Origin: Phormidium tenue FACHB-886 | GTDB taxonomy: Bacteria > Cyanobacteriota > Cyanobacteriia > Elainellales > Elainellaceae | Reading direction: 5' to 3' | DNA length: 64,000 bases | Assembly: GCF_014764505.1 (NCBI RefSeq) | Contig: NZ_JACXWX010000001.1 | Span: forward strand, 558,001-622,000 | In this document: one piece after another, positions 26,812 to 33,906 of the stretch | How positions within the stretch are numbered: position 1 is the stretch's first letter | Layout of the letters: each line of letters starts with the position of its first letter | Position numbers and translations under genes: made by a program | The notes under the pieces: model-generated | Seen by the model: the letters and a program-made list of their open reading frames with translations, nothing else | Told to the model about the DNA's origin: nothing | Database searches by the model: none

Positions 26812-28230
26812 TTGGATATTTCTCATCAGCTCAAATTTCTTACGTCTATCACACCGGAGAGCAACGAGTCTGATATTACGCACAAAGTTGTGCTGCCACT
26901 CCTCTATATCCTTGGCTATCGTGATAGTGACTGGAGATCTCAAGTTGGAATTGGAAAAAACAAAGCAGATTTTCTGGTAAATCCTCCCAGCCTGTTGACG
27001 CATCATCCGCCATACTTGGTGATTGAGGTGAAAGCGTCCAACAAAAAAATTTCTCAAAGCATCTGGCAGATTAGCGAATACATGCGGCAATCTAGAGCCG
27101 TTCTGGGTCTTCTAACTAACGGCTATACGTTTCATCTGCTCTACCACCACCAAGGGCAAATTGTCACGATCGCCGAATATTCTCAGCCAACTCTGGTTAA
27201 ACACTTTGGCTTGGTTTACAAACTGCTCAGCAAAGCAACCTGCTTAAAAGTTCGAGGTGTTGTAGAGCGAAGCCAGGAGCAAATTCACTTAAGATTTGCC
27301 AGCTTGATTTCAGACGCATTTGATAGCCAAGAAATGCTGAAGCTATTAAGTAGGACTGAAAGCATCCAGCAACCCACTAAAAAGGATCGTAATATGATTA
27401 TCACTGTGTTCAACAACAAGGGTGGAGTTGGCAAAACAACCTTAACGATTAACCTGGCAGCGACATTAACAAAGTTAGGCAAACGAGTGTTACTCATTGA
27501 CATTGACGCTCAAGCCAACTTATCTATGGGATTAGGGATCGACCCATTAAATGATATTGAACTAAAGGGCAAAAAAGATATTACTCACTTACTGGTAGAA
27601 CCAAGAACCAGGCTTGGTGATGTAATTTACCAAAAGCGATGGGGTGATATTCAGCTAGACATCGTGCCGTCACATATAAGATTGAGCAAGATGGAGAATG
27701 AATTAATCCAGACGGTTGATAGCGATCGTATTTTGGTTAAAAAATTAAAGAATCATGGATATGATTTTATTTTTATCGATCCACCTCCGTCTTTTGGTAA
27801 GGTCAACAGTATATCGTTGATGGCATCATCCAGTATTTTAATCCCTACTCAACTGTCACCCTATCCAATTCGGGCATTAGAGTATGTGATTAACCGAGTA
27901 GAAGAAGTAGAAGATTACAAAGAAGAACCGCTGCCTATTCTGGGAGTTGCTGTCAGTATGTATGATCAGCGGTCAACCAGTTTCAATCTTGCAATGGAAG
28001 AGTCGCTTCGAGAAACTTTGGCTAAAAATTCAAACGGCAGGACAATCGAATTGTTTCCCGAAAGCACCTGGATACCCAGATTGAATGTCATCTCCAAATG
28101 CCCAGATCAAGGGTATCCAATTCAGCATGCAGAATTTGATGGTAATTTGAGTTCACAGGATCGAGAAACGGCTCAAACTGCAGTTTTGAAACTAGAGAAA
28201 CTGGCCAGCCACTTGATGAGTGTAATTTGA
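26812..28230 (+). CDS. HsdR-N (PD-(D/E)xK nuclease-like) domain fused to ParA-family ATPase
   Basis: This 472-residue protein has two parts. Residues 1-140 look like the N-terminal domain of type I restriction R subunits: DITHKVVLPLLYILGY, then KADFLV (Asp53), YLVIEVKA (Glu72, Lys74) and QISEYMRQSRAVLGLLTNGY with Gln86. This is the D...ExK...Q pattern of an active-looking nuclease. Residues 196-472 are a ParA/Soj ATPase with deviant Walker A KGGVGKTT (203-210), VLLIDIDAQANLS, YDFIFIDPPPS and a C-terminal helix. An in-frame stop at 26800 leaves TTG 26812 as the only reasonable full-length start. An ATG at 27394 with AAGGA 7 nt upstream could give ParA alone. Base composition is more AT-rich than neighbours. 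The ParB-like gene follows 11 bp later. Biological role unknown; partition or defence are both possible. Confidence 0.85.
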   Translation: MDISHQLKFLTSITPESNESDITHKVVLPLLYILGYRDSDWRSQVGIGKNKADFLVNPPSLLTHHPPYLVIEVKASNKKISQSIWQISEYMRQSRAVLGLLTNGYTFHLLYHHQGQIVTIAEYSQPTLVKHFGLVYKLLSKATCLKVRGVVERSQEQIHLRFASLISDAFDSQEMLKLLSRTESIQQPTKKDRNMIITVFNNKGGVGKTTLTINLAATLTKLGKRVLLIDIDAQANLSMGLGIDPLNDIELKGKKDITHLLVEPRTRLGDVIYQKRWGDIQLDIVPSHIRLSKMENELIQTVDSDRILVKKLKNHGYDFIFIDPPPSFGKVNSISLMASSSILIPTQLSPYPIRALEYVINRVEEVEDYKEEPLPILGVAVSMYDQRSTSFNLAMEESLRETLAKNSNGRTIELFPESTWIPRLNVISKCPDQGYPIQHAEFDGNLSSQDRETAQTAVLKLEKLASHLMSVI

Positions 28231-28241
28231 GGAGGGACATA

Positions 28242-29147
28242 ATGAGCCAAGACATCCGACGTGAGTTGATCAGTAGAAATCTTGGTATTAAACCCATTAA
28301 TCATGGGCAAATCCATACTTTTCAAATTGCTCTTCCAGATTCCAGAAAACAAGCTATTTCTTTGGAGCAAAGACAGGCTATTGAGAAAAGCCTTGTAGCG
28401 CACCAAAGTAATTTAATTTCACTCATCGTACGGCGTACAGATGCTTATGAGGATGAAGATATTGAATATGAGTTGGTTTATGGAGCTGATTGGCTACAGG
28501 TTGCTCAAGAACTAGATGTTGAGAAGGTTTGGGCGTGGGTTTTTGATATGACAGAAGAGCAGGCGATCGCGGCTATTGCCGAAATGGAATCGCTATCAGG
28601 AACTTCCAAAACTCCACAGTTCTCTGAAAAATCTTCTGATGAAATTGGCTCTGATATTGCAACTCTGATCGATCAAAAACTTCAGCTTGCTACCGATTCA
28701 ATTAGAAATTCGATCGCTTCGGCTCTCAATGGAATAAAACACGACCTAGACGAAAAGCTAAAGATTCTGAACTATAGAATCGATAGCCTAAACGACACAG
28801 GCAATAATCCGGACGGGCTAGAGGCAGTTCTAGAAAAGCTTGACACAATTCAGCAACAGCTAGCATCTCGGAAACCCCCAGTAAAATCAATAGGAAACCC
28901 AGTCAATCTACTAGAAGCCTCAGAGCAAGACATCGAAGCCGTTTTGAAACAAGTAGGGACTCAACCTAAACAAATCCGTGCTGCGATCGAGGCAGTTCGA
29001 TTCTGCAAACAATCTCAAGAAGGGCTGACATGGAGCAATTTGGAACATTCTGCTAAAGCGAAAAGCAGCTCTTCATACAAAATTGCTGGATTTGCTGAGG
29101 GAGCTTTGGCTCGACTGCAAGCAGCAGCATATATTCCTGAAGAGTGA
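28242..29147 (+). CDS. ParB-like N-terminal domain protein with coiled coil
   Basis: A 301-residue protein. Residues about 25-115 resemble a ParB/Srx fold: SLEQRQAIEKSLVAHQSNLISLIVRRT, then EYELVYGADWLQVAQELDVEKVWAWVFDMTEEQAIAAI. The canonical GERR CTP-binding box is replaced by YGADWL, so CTP switching may be lost. Residues about 140-215 are heptad-rich (LIDQKLQLATDSIRNS, LDEKLKILNYRIDSL, LEKLDTIQQQL), a likely coiled coil. The last 80 residues form a small helical domain (DIEAVLKQVGTQPKQI ... SYKIAGFAEGALARLQAAAY). GGAGG sits 6 nt before the ATG. It forms an operon with the nuclease-ParA gene and is probably its partner. Confidence 0.8.
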   Translation: MSQDIRRELISRNLGIKPINHGQIHTFQIALPDSRKQAISLEQRQAIEKSLVAHQSNLISLIVRRTDAYEDEDIEYELVYGADWLQVAQELDVEKVWAWVFDMTEEQAIAAIAEMESLSGTSKTPQFSEKSSDEIGSDIATLIDQKLQLATDSIRNSIASALNGIKHDLDEKLKILNYRIDSLNDTGNNPDGLEAVLEKLDTIQQQLASRKPPVKSIGNPVNLLEASEQDIEAVLKQVGTQPKQIRAAIEAVRFCKQSQEGLTWSNLEHSAKAKSSSSYKIAGFAEGALARLQAAAYIPEE

Positions 29148-29276
29148 TGCAGAATACTTTGTACTCATTTTGCACTTATTTGGACAGTACGAGTCTTCTC
29201 TACTGATTAGATTAATTGGTAGAAGCAGTGATTTGCCCTTTAGCTCTCACCTTTCAATCTTCCAGGGTCAGCTCTC

Positions 29277-29921
29277 CTACTGTTGAAACTGAGTCAATAG
29301 CCAAGCTCCCACCTGTGATTGATCCGTTTCTCGACCGCGCCGCAGCGCCTCCTCCAGAACAGCGATCGTCAGCCCCGGTAGCACCTGCGACTCCTGAATC
29401 CGTTTACTTCCCTGATCTGCCACCGCATAAGCAAGCAGTTGAGCATTCTGCACATCCACCACCCAATACTCACTCACGCCCAACTCCTCATACAGCGCTC
29501 GCTTCGTACCAATGTCATCAAGCAGCGTCGTCACTGCAACCTCAATCACCAAATCAGGAGCAGGCAGACGATTCAAATCAATCACAGAAGTTCCGCGTGG
29601 AATGAGCTGAGCGCGATCGCCAACATAATAGGAGACATCCGGCTGGCACTCCCCCACATCCACCTTGCGATAGCTACAGTTCGGCAAAATCTTGAGAGGA
29701 ATCCCTCTTGCAATTCCAAACAGGTTCACCGCTAGAGAAATAGTGCCATCATCTTCTGCGTGATCATGTCCAACGGGTGACATTTCAACTCTCATGTGGC
29801 CTTGGTAATAGTACCCTTTTGCCTGCCCATGAATCGGGTCTTCGATCGCCCGAACATATTCCTCCCAGGAAGCAGCAATCCAGGTATCCGTGCGCGATTG
29901 AGTTTGCTGTAAGTTGTTCAT
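29277..29921 (-). CDS. Uma2 family (DUF820) restriction-endonuclease-fold protein
   Basis: A 214-residue protein of the Uma2 group, which is greatly expanded in cyanobacteria. The PD-(D/E)xK-like core reads QPDVSYYVGD, then APDLVIEVAVTTLLDDIGTKRALYEELGVSEYWVVDVQNAQLLAY (residues about 125-170), with the Asp, Glu and Lys expected for metal-dependent nuclease chemistry. Activity and targets of this family are largely untested. It is convergent to the ParB-like gene, 129 bp apart. A link to that cassette is possible but may be chance because Uma2 genes are common. Confidence 0.9.
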   Translation of the reverse strand: MNNLQQTQSRTDTWIAASWEEYVRAIEDPIHGQAKGYYYQGHMRVEMSPVGHDHAEDDGTISLAVNLFGIARGIPLKILPNCSYRKVDVGECQPDVSYYVGDRAQLIPRGTSVIDLNRLPAPDLVIEVAVTTLLDDIGTKRALYEELGVSEYWVVDVQNAQLLAYAVADQGSKRIQESQVLPGLTIAVLEEALRRGRETDQSQVGAWLLTQFQQ

Positions 29922-30000
29922 CGCTCAACCCCTCCAGATTTTGTCTGCCGTAAACCTGCGATCGCCTTTGCTAAAGCATCCCACCCGTTAGAAAGAGCAT

Positions 30001-30297
30001 CTAAACTTGCCGCGCCGTTTTCAGCAGCCAATCCACCAGCGGCTGCACCGCCAGCGGCATCGTCGATTCACTAAAACTCAAAGTTTGCGATTGCTCGTGA
30101 TTTTCCACCGTCAGGCGATACTGGAAGCGATCGGGCTGATTAGTCGGCGCAATCAGCGCCGGCAGCTGAGCAAAATTGCTCGCCTCAACGAGCTGATGGA
30201 GCTGAGCCGCTTCATCGGCAGCAAGGCAGGTTGTGTCGATCGACGTGGTCATAGGAATGCCCATAAAACCGCCGCTCCGTTCTAGAGTGATTCGCAT
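30001..30297 (-). CDS. Emfourin-like protease inhibitor family protein
   Basis: A 98-residue soluble protein whose start MRITLERSGGFMGIPMTTSIDT and later FQYRLTVENHEQSQTLSFSE and QPLVDWLLKTA match the layout of emfourin. That family contains inhibitors that block protealysin-like M4 metalloproteases. No M4 protease gene is in the window, so its target is unknown. The call rests on motif recall, so a distant homologue with another role is possible. It diverges from the thioesterase gene at 30398. Confidence 0.7.
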   Translation of the reverse strand: MRITLERSGGFMGIPMTTSIDTTCLAADEAAQLHQLVEASNFAQLPALIAPTNQPDRFQYRLTVENHEQSQTLSFSESTMPLAVQPLVDWLLKTARQV

Positions 30298-30397
30298 GGT
30301 ATTTTTCTCCGCTGCCCCGCTCTTTTTCGCGGCTCTTTCTCTAGGATAGATCTTGTCAGTCTTGACTCTAGTGTTGTTCTCAGAACTTCTAACCCTT

Positions 30398-30865
30398 ATG
30401 CAATTGCAAACAACCGATGCGATTCAGCCCACTAGCGGCAATGTGGTAGAGAACTGGTTTGAGTATCCCGTGCAGGCACAACCTCACCACACCGACTACT
30501 CTGGAAACGTTTGGCACGGCTCTTATATCACCTGGCTAGAAGAAGCGCGAGTCGAGTGTTTACGATCGCTTGGCATCGAATTTGCCGACCTGGTAGAGAT
30601 CGGCTGCGATTTGCCCGTTGTAGAACTATCGATCCGCTATCACCGCTCAATCCGGATGGGCATGGCAGCGATCGTCCGTGCCAGAATGCTAAATACGAAA
30701 AGTATCCGCCTCAACTGGGACTATCGCATTGAATCTCCAGATGGTCAAGATCTCTACGTCACTGCCCAAGTCGCGCTAGTGGCCGTCGATCGCGAGAATG
30801 GCAAAATTCTTCGCAAGCTGCCGCCACTAATGCAGGATGCACTGAAGCGGCTGACTCAAAGCTGA
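30398..30865 (+). CDS. 4HBT hotdog-fold acyl-CoA thioesterase
   Basis: A 155-residue hotdog thioesterase. It has VQAQPHHTDYSGNVWHGSYITWLEEARVECL, containing the family active-site stretch (D-Y-S-G-N-V-W-H), and VVELSIRYHRSIRMGMAAIVRARM. In cyanobacteria, relatives include the DHNA-CoA hydrolase of phylloquinone synthesis, so that role is possible but unproven. The ATG at 30398 (MQLQTTDAIQP) was chosen; the frame extends to 30353 without family-like residues. It converges with the YgfZ gene, 21 bp apart. Confidence 0.87.
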   Translation: MQLQTTDAIQPTSGNVVENWFEYPVQAQPHHTDYSGNVWHGSYITWLEEARVECLRSLGIEFADLVEIGCDLPVVELSIRYHRSIRMGMAAIVRARMLNTKSIRLNWDYRIESPDGQDLYVTAQVALVAVDRENGKILRKLPPLMQDALKRLTQS

Positions 30866-30886
30866 CGGCTCAAAGTTAGAGCATAC

Positions 30887-31945
30887 TCATGCCGGATACT
30901 CATGGGTCACATAAGGCAATGCGGCGAGTTCTGCCGCATTGCCATTCACCTGAACTGCTAGCTCCGGCGCAATTGCCTTGGTGCGAATATACGCTAATCC
31001 CAGCCAGCCTGCTTCTGTCTCAACGCAGCTTGTCAATTTCCCAATCTTCTCTTCACCGTTGAAGATCGGCGTCTCTGGCTCCGCAGGCTGGCTCAGCCGC
31101 ACGCCCCAAAGCTGCTGCTTAACGCCTTTATAAGTATGCAGACGGGCGATCGTCTCTTGCCCAATGTAGCAGCCTTTACTAAGCGAAATGGTGTCCCAGA
31201 GCCCCGCCTCTAAAGGATTGACATCTTCGGTTAGCTCTCGACCCGGCACAGGTCGTCCCTCAGCAATTCGCAGCTCCTCCCAAGCTTGTTCGCCCAAAGG
31301 AACTGCCCCCGCTGCTGTCAGCCTTTGCCACAGGGATGCTGCATGCTGACTTCCGGCAATTAATGTGTAGCCTGGAGTCGTCAATCCACTTCCCACAGCA
31401 GCGCGTATTTCCATATCCCCCAGCCTGAAAACTTGGTGGCTTGCAGCAGGCTGATTGGTAATCGCTTCCAGCCCTAGTTCGTTCATTAGTGCTGCACTAC
31501 CAGTTCCCAGCAGGGTAAACGCGATCGTGCTTTCAGTAATATCCTTTGGCTCCACCTTGTCTGCAAAGAAGATAAATCGATCCATCCACTCCATAAGTTT
31601 CTGGCTGTATCCAGGTGAAGTCAGCAACAGGATCGCATCGTCCAGCACATAGGCTGTCACCAGATCGATCGTTCGTCCTGTAGAGTTGACAAACACCGTA
31701 TCGCAGCCTTGACTCGGTTTTAGCGCTTGAATATTATTGGTAGTCTGGTTGTGCAAAAAGCGGAGGCGATCGTCTCCCGTCAGCAAAATGCGTCCCCAGT
31801 GGCTGCGATCGTAGAGGGCGACACCCGTTCGGGCAGCTTCCAGGGCAGTGCGATTATTGCCAAAGTCGATCGGGATTGGCTGTGCAACGGTTTCTGCAAA
31901 CGTCGCCCCTTGTGCTGCTTGTACGTCTCGCAACGCCTGAATCAT
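30887..31945 (-). CDS. ygfZ: Folate-binding protein YgfZ
   Basis: A 352-residue GcvT-like protein. It carries the YgfZ signature KGCYIGQETIARLHTYKGVKQQLWG (residues about 245-270) with the conserved Cys. N-terminal parts are RTALEAARTGVALYDRSHWGRI and RFLHNQTTNNIQALKPSQGC. YgfZ/IBA57 proteins use folate to help repair or build 4Fe-4S clusters and affect tRNA thiolation. Unlike GcvT it is not in a glycine-cleavage operon. The ATG at 31945 (MIQALRDVQAAQG) is chosen. An upstream 19-codon extension starting at 32002 lacks family similarity. Confidence 0.92.
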   Translation of the reverse strand: MIQALRDVQAAQGATFAETVAQPIPIDFGNNRTALEAARTGVALYDRSHWGRILLTGDDRLRFLHNQTTNNIQALKPSQGCDTVFVNSTGRTIDLVTAYVLDDAILLLTSPGYSQKLMEWMDRFIFFADKVEPKDITESTIAFTLLGTGSAALMNELGLEAITNQPAASHQVFRLGDMEIRAAVGSGLTTPGYTLIAGSQHAASLWQRLTAAGAVPLGEQAWEELRIAEGRPVPGRELTEDVNPLEAGLWDTISLSKGCYIGQETIARLHTYKGVKQQLWGVRLSQPAEPETPIFNGEEKIGKLTSCVETEAGWLGLAYIRTKAIAPELAVQVNGNAAELAALPYVTHEYPA

Positions 31946-32098
31946 AATGTGTATCCATTCCACTTTGCATTCCTGTTTGGATCTTAACCGAAGGCAAGAC
32001 AAACGAATTTTTGAGGGGGTTACGGCCTTGCAAAACTCCCAATTCCAGTAGGCTACAAGAAATTCTTGTACTGCGCTTCGCGTATAAGAGCCAGGAAA

Positions 32099-32135
32099 CC
32101 AGTGTTCACAGGAGCAAAGCTCCTGTGAACACTGG
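32099..32135 (-). terminator. 17-bp perfect hairpin after the stress-protein gene
   Basis: Arms CCAGTGTTCACAGGAGC and complement around loop AAA. It lies 38 bp past the stop codon of the universal stress protein gene (32173). On the minus strand the stem is followed by TTTCC, only a weak T tract, so factor-assisted termination or RNA protection is possible. Confidence 0.6.
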
Positions 32136-32172
32136 CTTCTTAAAGAAAATCAATTCTTAATAGCTAACTCGA

Positions 32173-32820
32173 CTACTGCTCCAGTGGAATTCCCAGCACT
32201 GGGCAGGGGAAGCGCGAAGACAACTGCCGCACCAGCGGATGTTTAGCCGAACGGCAGCCCACCACCAACAAATCAGCAAGCTGCGCCTCAACGACTCGCC
32301 GCAGTTCCGTTGCCACCTCTCCAAAACACAAATGCGCCTCCAGTGAACCCCGCCACTCATCCGCTAGACAGCGTGCTTGCCACAGCACCTGATCGGCTTG
32401 CTCCAGCAGCGCTACCGAAGCCGCCGATCGCTCGGCTGTGGAGCGAGGTAAAGTCATGACAGCGCCATCTGTCTGACCAACTTCAGGTTTCACAGTGCAC
32501 AGAGGTGGCAGCGTTAGGATGGGTGACGGTAGCCCGATCGGGGCGATCGACACCGCTCGCTTGGCAGGCAGCACATACACCACATGCACCATCACCTGCT
32601 TGCGAGTGGCTAAACGGGTTTGGTGTGCCATCCACAGCGCAAAATCGAGGGCGATCTGGCTCTGGGGAGAACCGTTGTAGCCGATGACTAGATTGGTGGA
32701 CTGGCAATCTCGTTTGGCGGCAGCAAAAGACTCTAATCCGGGTTGCAGCAACATCTGCGCTGCCAAGTTGTCTTGACCATAAGCACTTTCTAAGCGGAGC
32801 AGCATTGATTTAATCAACAT
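32173..32820 (-). CDS. Universal stress protein family protein
   Basis: A 215-residue protein from the ATG at 32820 (MLIKSMLLRLESAYG). The USP core has NLVIGYNGSPQSQIALDFALWMAHQ and ADLLVVGCRSAKHPLVRQLSSRFPCPVLGIPLEQ. The usual ATP-binding G-x2-G-x9-G-S/T at the C-terminal end is not kept (GCRSAKHPLV), so it may be a non-ATP-binding type. It is 165 bp downstream of the NrtD-like ATPase gene on the same strand, beyond a 14-bp hairpin. It may be loosely co-expressed with the importer. The open frame extends upstream to 32898, but the added residues look like a signal-less hydrophobic run. Confidence 0.8.
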   Translation of the reverse strand: MLIKSMLLRLESAYGQDNLAAQMLLQPGLESFAAAKRDCQSTNLVIGYNGSPQSQIALDFALWMAHQTRLATRKQVMVHVVYVLPAKRAVSIAPIGLPSPILTLPPLCTVKPEVGQTDGAVMTLPRSTAERSAASVALLEQADQVLWQARCLADEWRGSLEAHLCFGEVATELRRVVEAQLADLLVVGCRSAKHPLVRQLSSRFPCPVLGIPLEQ

Positions 32821-32928
32821 GGTGAGGAGCAAAAATAAAAGAACTGATTGAAAGAGGAAAGGGAATGATAAAGAGAAGGGCTTGCGACCGTTCCTCAAAT
32901 TTTTAGCAGAGTCGTGTGAGTTTGTAGT

Positions 32929-32980
32929 GCAAGGCAGGAAGCAGAGGACAGACGCAATTAAGCTCGGCTTCCTGCCTTGC
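32929..32980 (-). terminator. Hairpin with 14-bp arms and 24-nt loop after NrtD-like gene
   Basis: The arms GCAAGGCAGGAAGC and its complement are perfect 14-mers. The element lies 4 bp past the stop of the ATPase gene at 32985 and upstream of the stress-protein gene. It may terminate or attenuate the importer transcript. Confidence 0.5.
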
Positions 32981-32984
32981 TCAT

Positions 32985-33839
32985 TTAATCACCTTGCGAG
33001 AAGTGCTGATCGAGAAAATTCAGCGCAAGGTTGCGGAGTTCGTAATATTCTGGCTTTTCCCGTATCTCTTGGATATTGCGTGGATGAGAAAAAGGAACCT
33101 CCAGAATTTTACCAATGTGGGCGGCGGGCCCGTTGGTCATCAGCACAATTCGATCGGACATGTACAGCGCTTCATCAACATCGTGCGTCACCATCAGCAC
33201 TGACTGGGGGTGCGTCTCCCAGATATTGAGGACTTGCCGCTGGAGTTTGCCGCGCGTCAGTGCATCTAGCGCTCCAAACGGCTCATCCATTAGCAGCATT
33301 TTTGGACGAATGGCGATCGCTCGAGCAATGCCGACTCGCTGCTTCATACCGCCCGACAGCTCATCCGGATACTTGTTGGCGGCATCAGTCAGGTTCACCA
33401 TTGCCAAGTGCTCGCTGACGATTTGCTTTTTCTCAGTGGGGGAGGCTTGCTTCAGCACTTCATCCACCGCCAAGCGGACATTTTCCTGCACCGTGAGCCA
33501 GGGCAGTAGCGAATATTGCTGAAACACCATCATTCGCTCGGCTGCCGGCTTATGGATTTCTTTGCCGCCTAGCCGCACCGCTCCCGATGTTGCTTTTTCC
33601 AGCCCTGCCACGATCTTTAGCAGCGTTGATTTGCCACAGCCAGAGTGCCCGATGACAGAAACATACTCATCTGCACCAATTGACAAATTGATGCCATCTA
33701 GAACCACAAAATCGCTGCCGTCAGCCGTTCTGTAGGATTTAGTCAAGTTCTCAACCACCAAAAATTCCTCGGTCGTTGAGGTGTGATCCTTGCCTTCCCT
33801 GGCTGAAAATTCTGGCTTAATCATGTTCCTATCTCCCAT
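32985..33839 (-). CDS. Nitrate/cyanate-type ABC transporter ATP-binding protein (NrtD/CynD-like)
   Basis: A 284-residue ATPase. It has Walker A GHSGCGKST (residues about 63-71), Q-loop VFQQYSLLPWLTV, signature LSGGMKQRVGIARA (about 165-178), Walker B LLLMDEPFGALD and switch His in VTHDVDEA. The C-terminal LMTNGPAAHIGKILEVPFSHPRN is typical of NrtD and CynD. It is the third gene of an importer operon (permease, binding protein, ATPase). A fused NrtC-type ATPase is absent. A second ATG at 33824 (MIKPEFSAREG) with AGGA before it is an equally good start. Confidence 0.92.
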   Translation of the reverse strand: MGDRNMIKPEFSAREGKDHTSTTEEFLVVENLTKSYRTADGSDFVVLDGINLSIGADEYVSVIGHSGCGKSTLLKIVAGLEKATSGAVRLGGKEIHKPAAERMMVFQQYSLLPWLTVQENVRLAVDEVLKQASPTEKKQIVSEHLAMVNLTDAANKYPDELSGGMKQRVGIARAIAIRPKMLLMDEPFGALDALTRGKLQRQVLNIWETHPQSVLMVTHDVDEALYMSDRIVLMTNGPAAHIGKILEVPFSHPRNIQEIREKPEYYELRNLALNFLDQHFSQGD

Positions 33840-33906
33840 CTCTCTAGTTTCCCTCGATCGCTTAGACTAATTTTTCCGGGGAGGCAATAGCGGCATAGCC
33901 CAAGCC

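Noticed and set aside
29216-29605. Plus-strand open frame over the Uma2 gene
   Set aside because: Exact antisense of a well-supported Uma2 coding region; composition is that of an antisense shadow.
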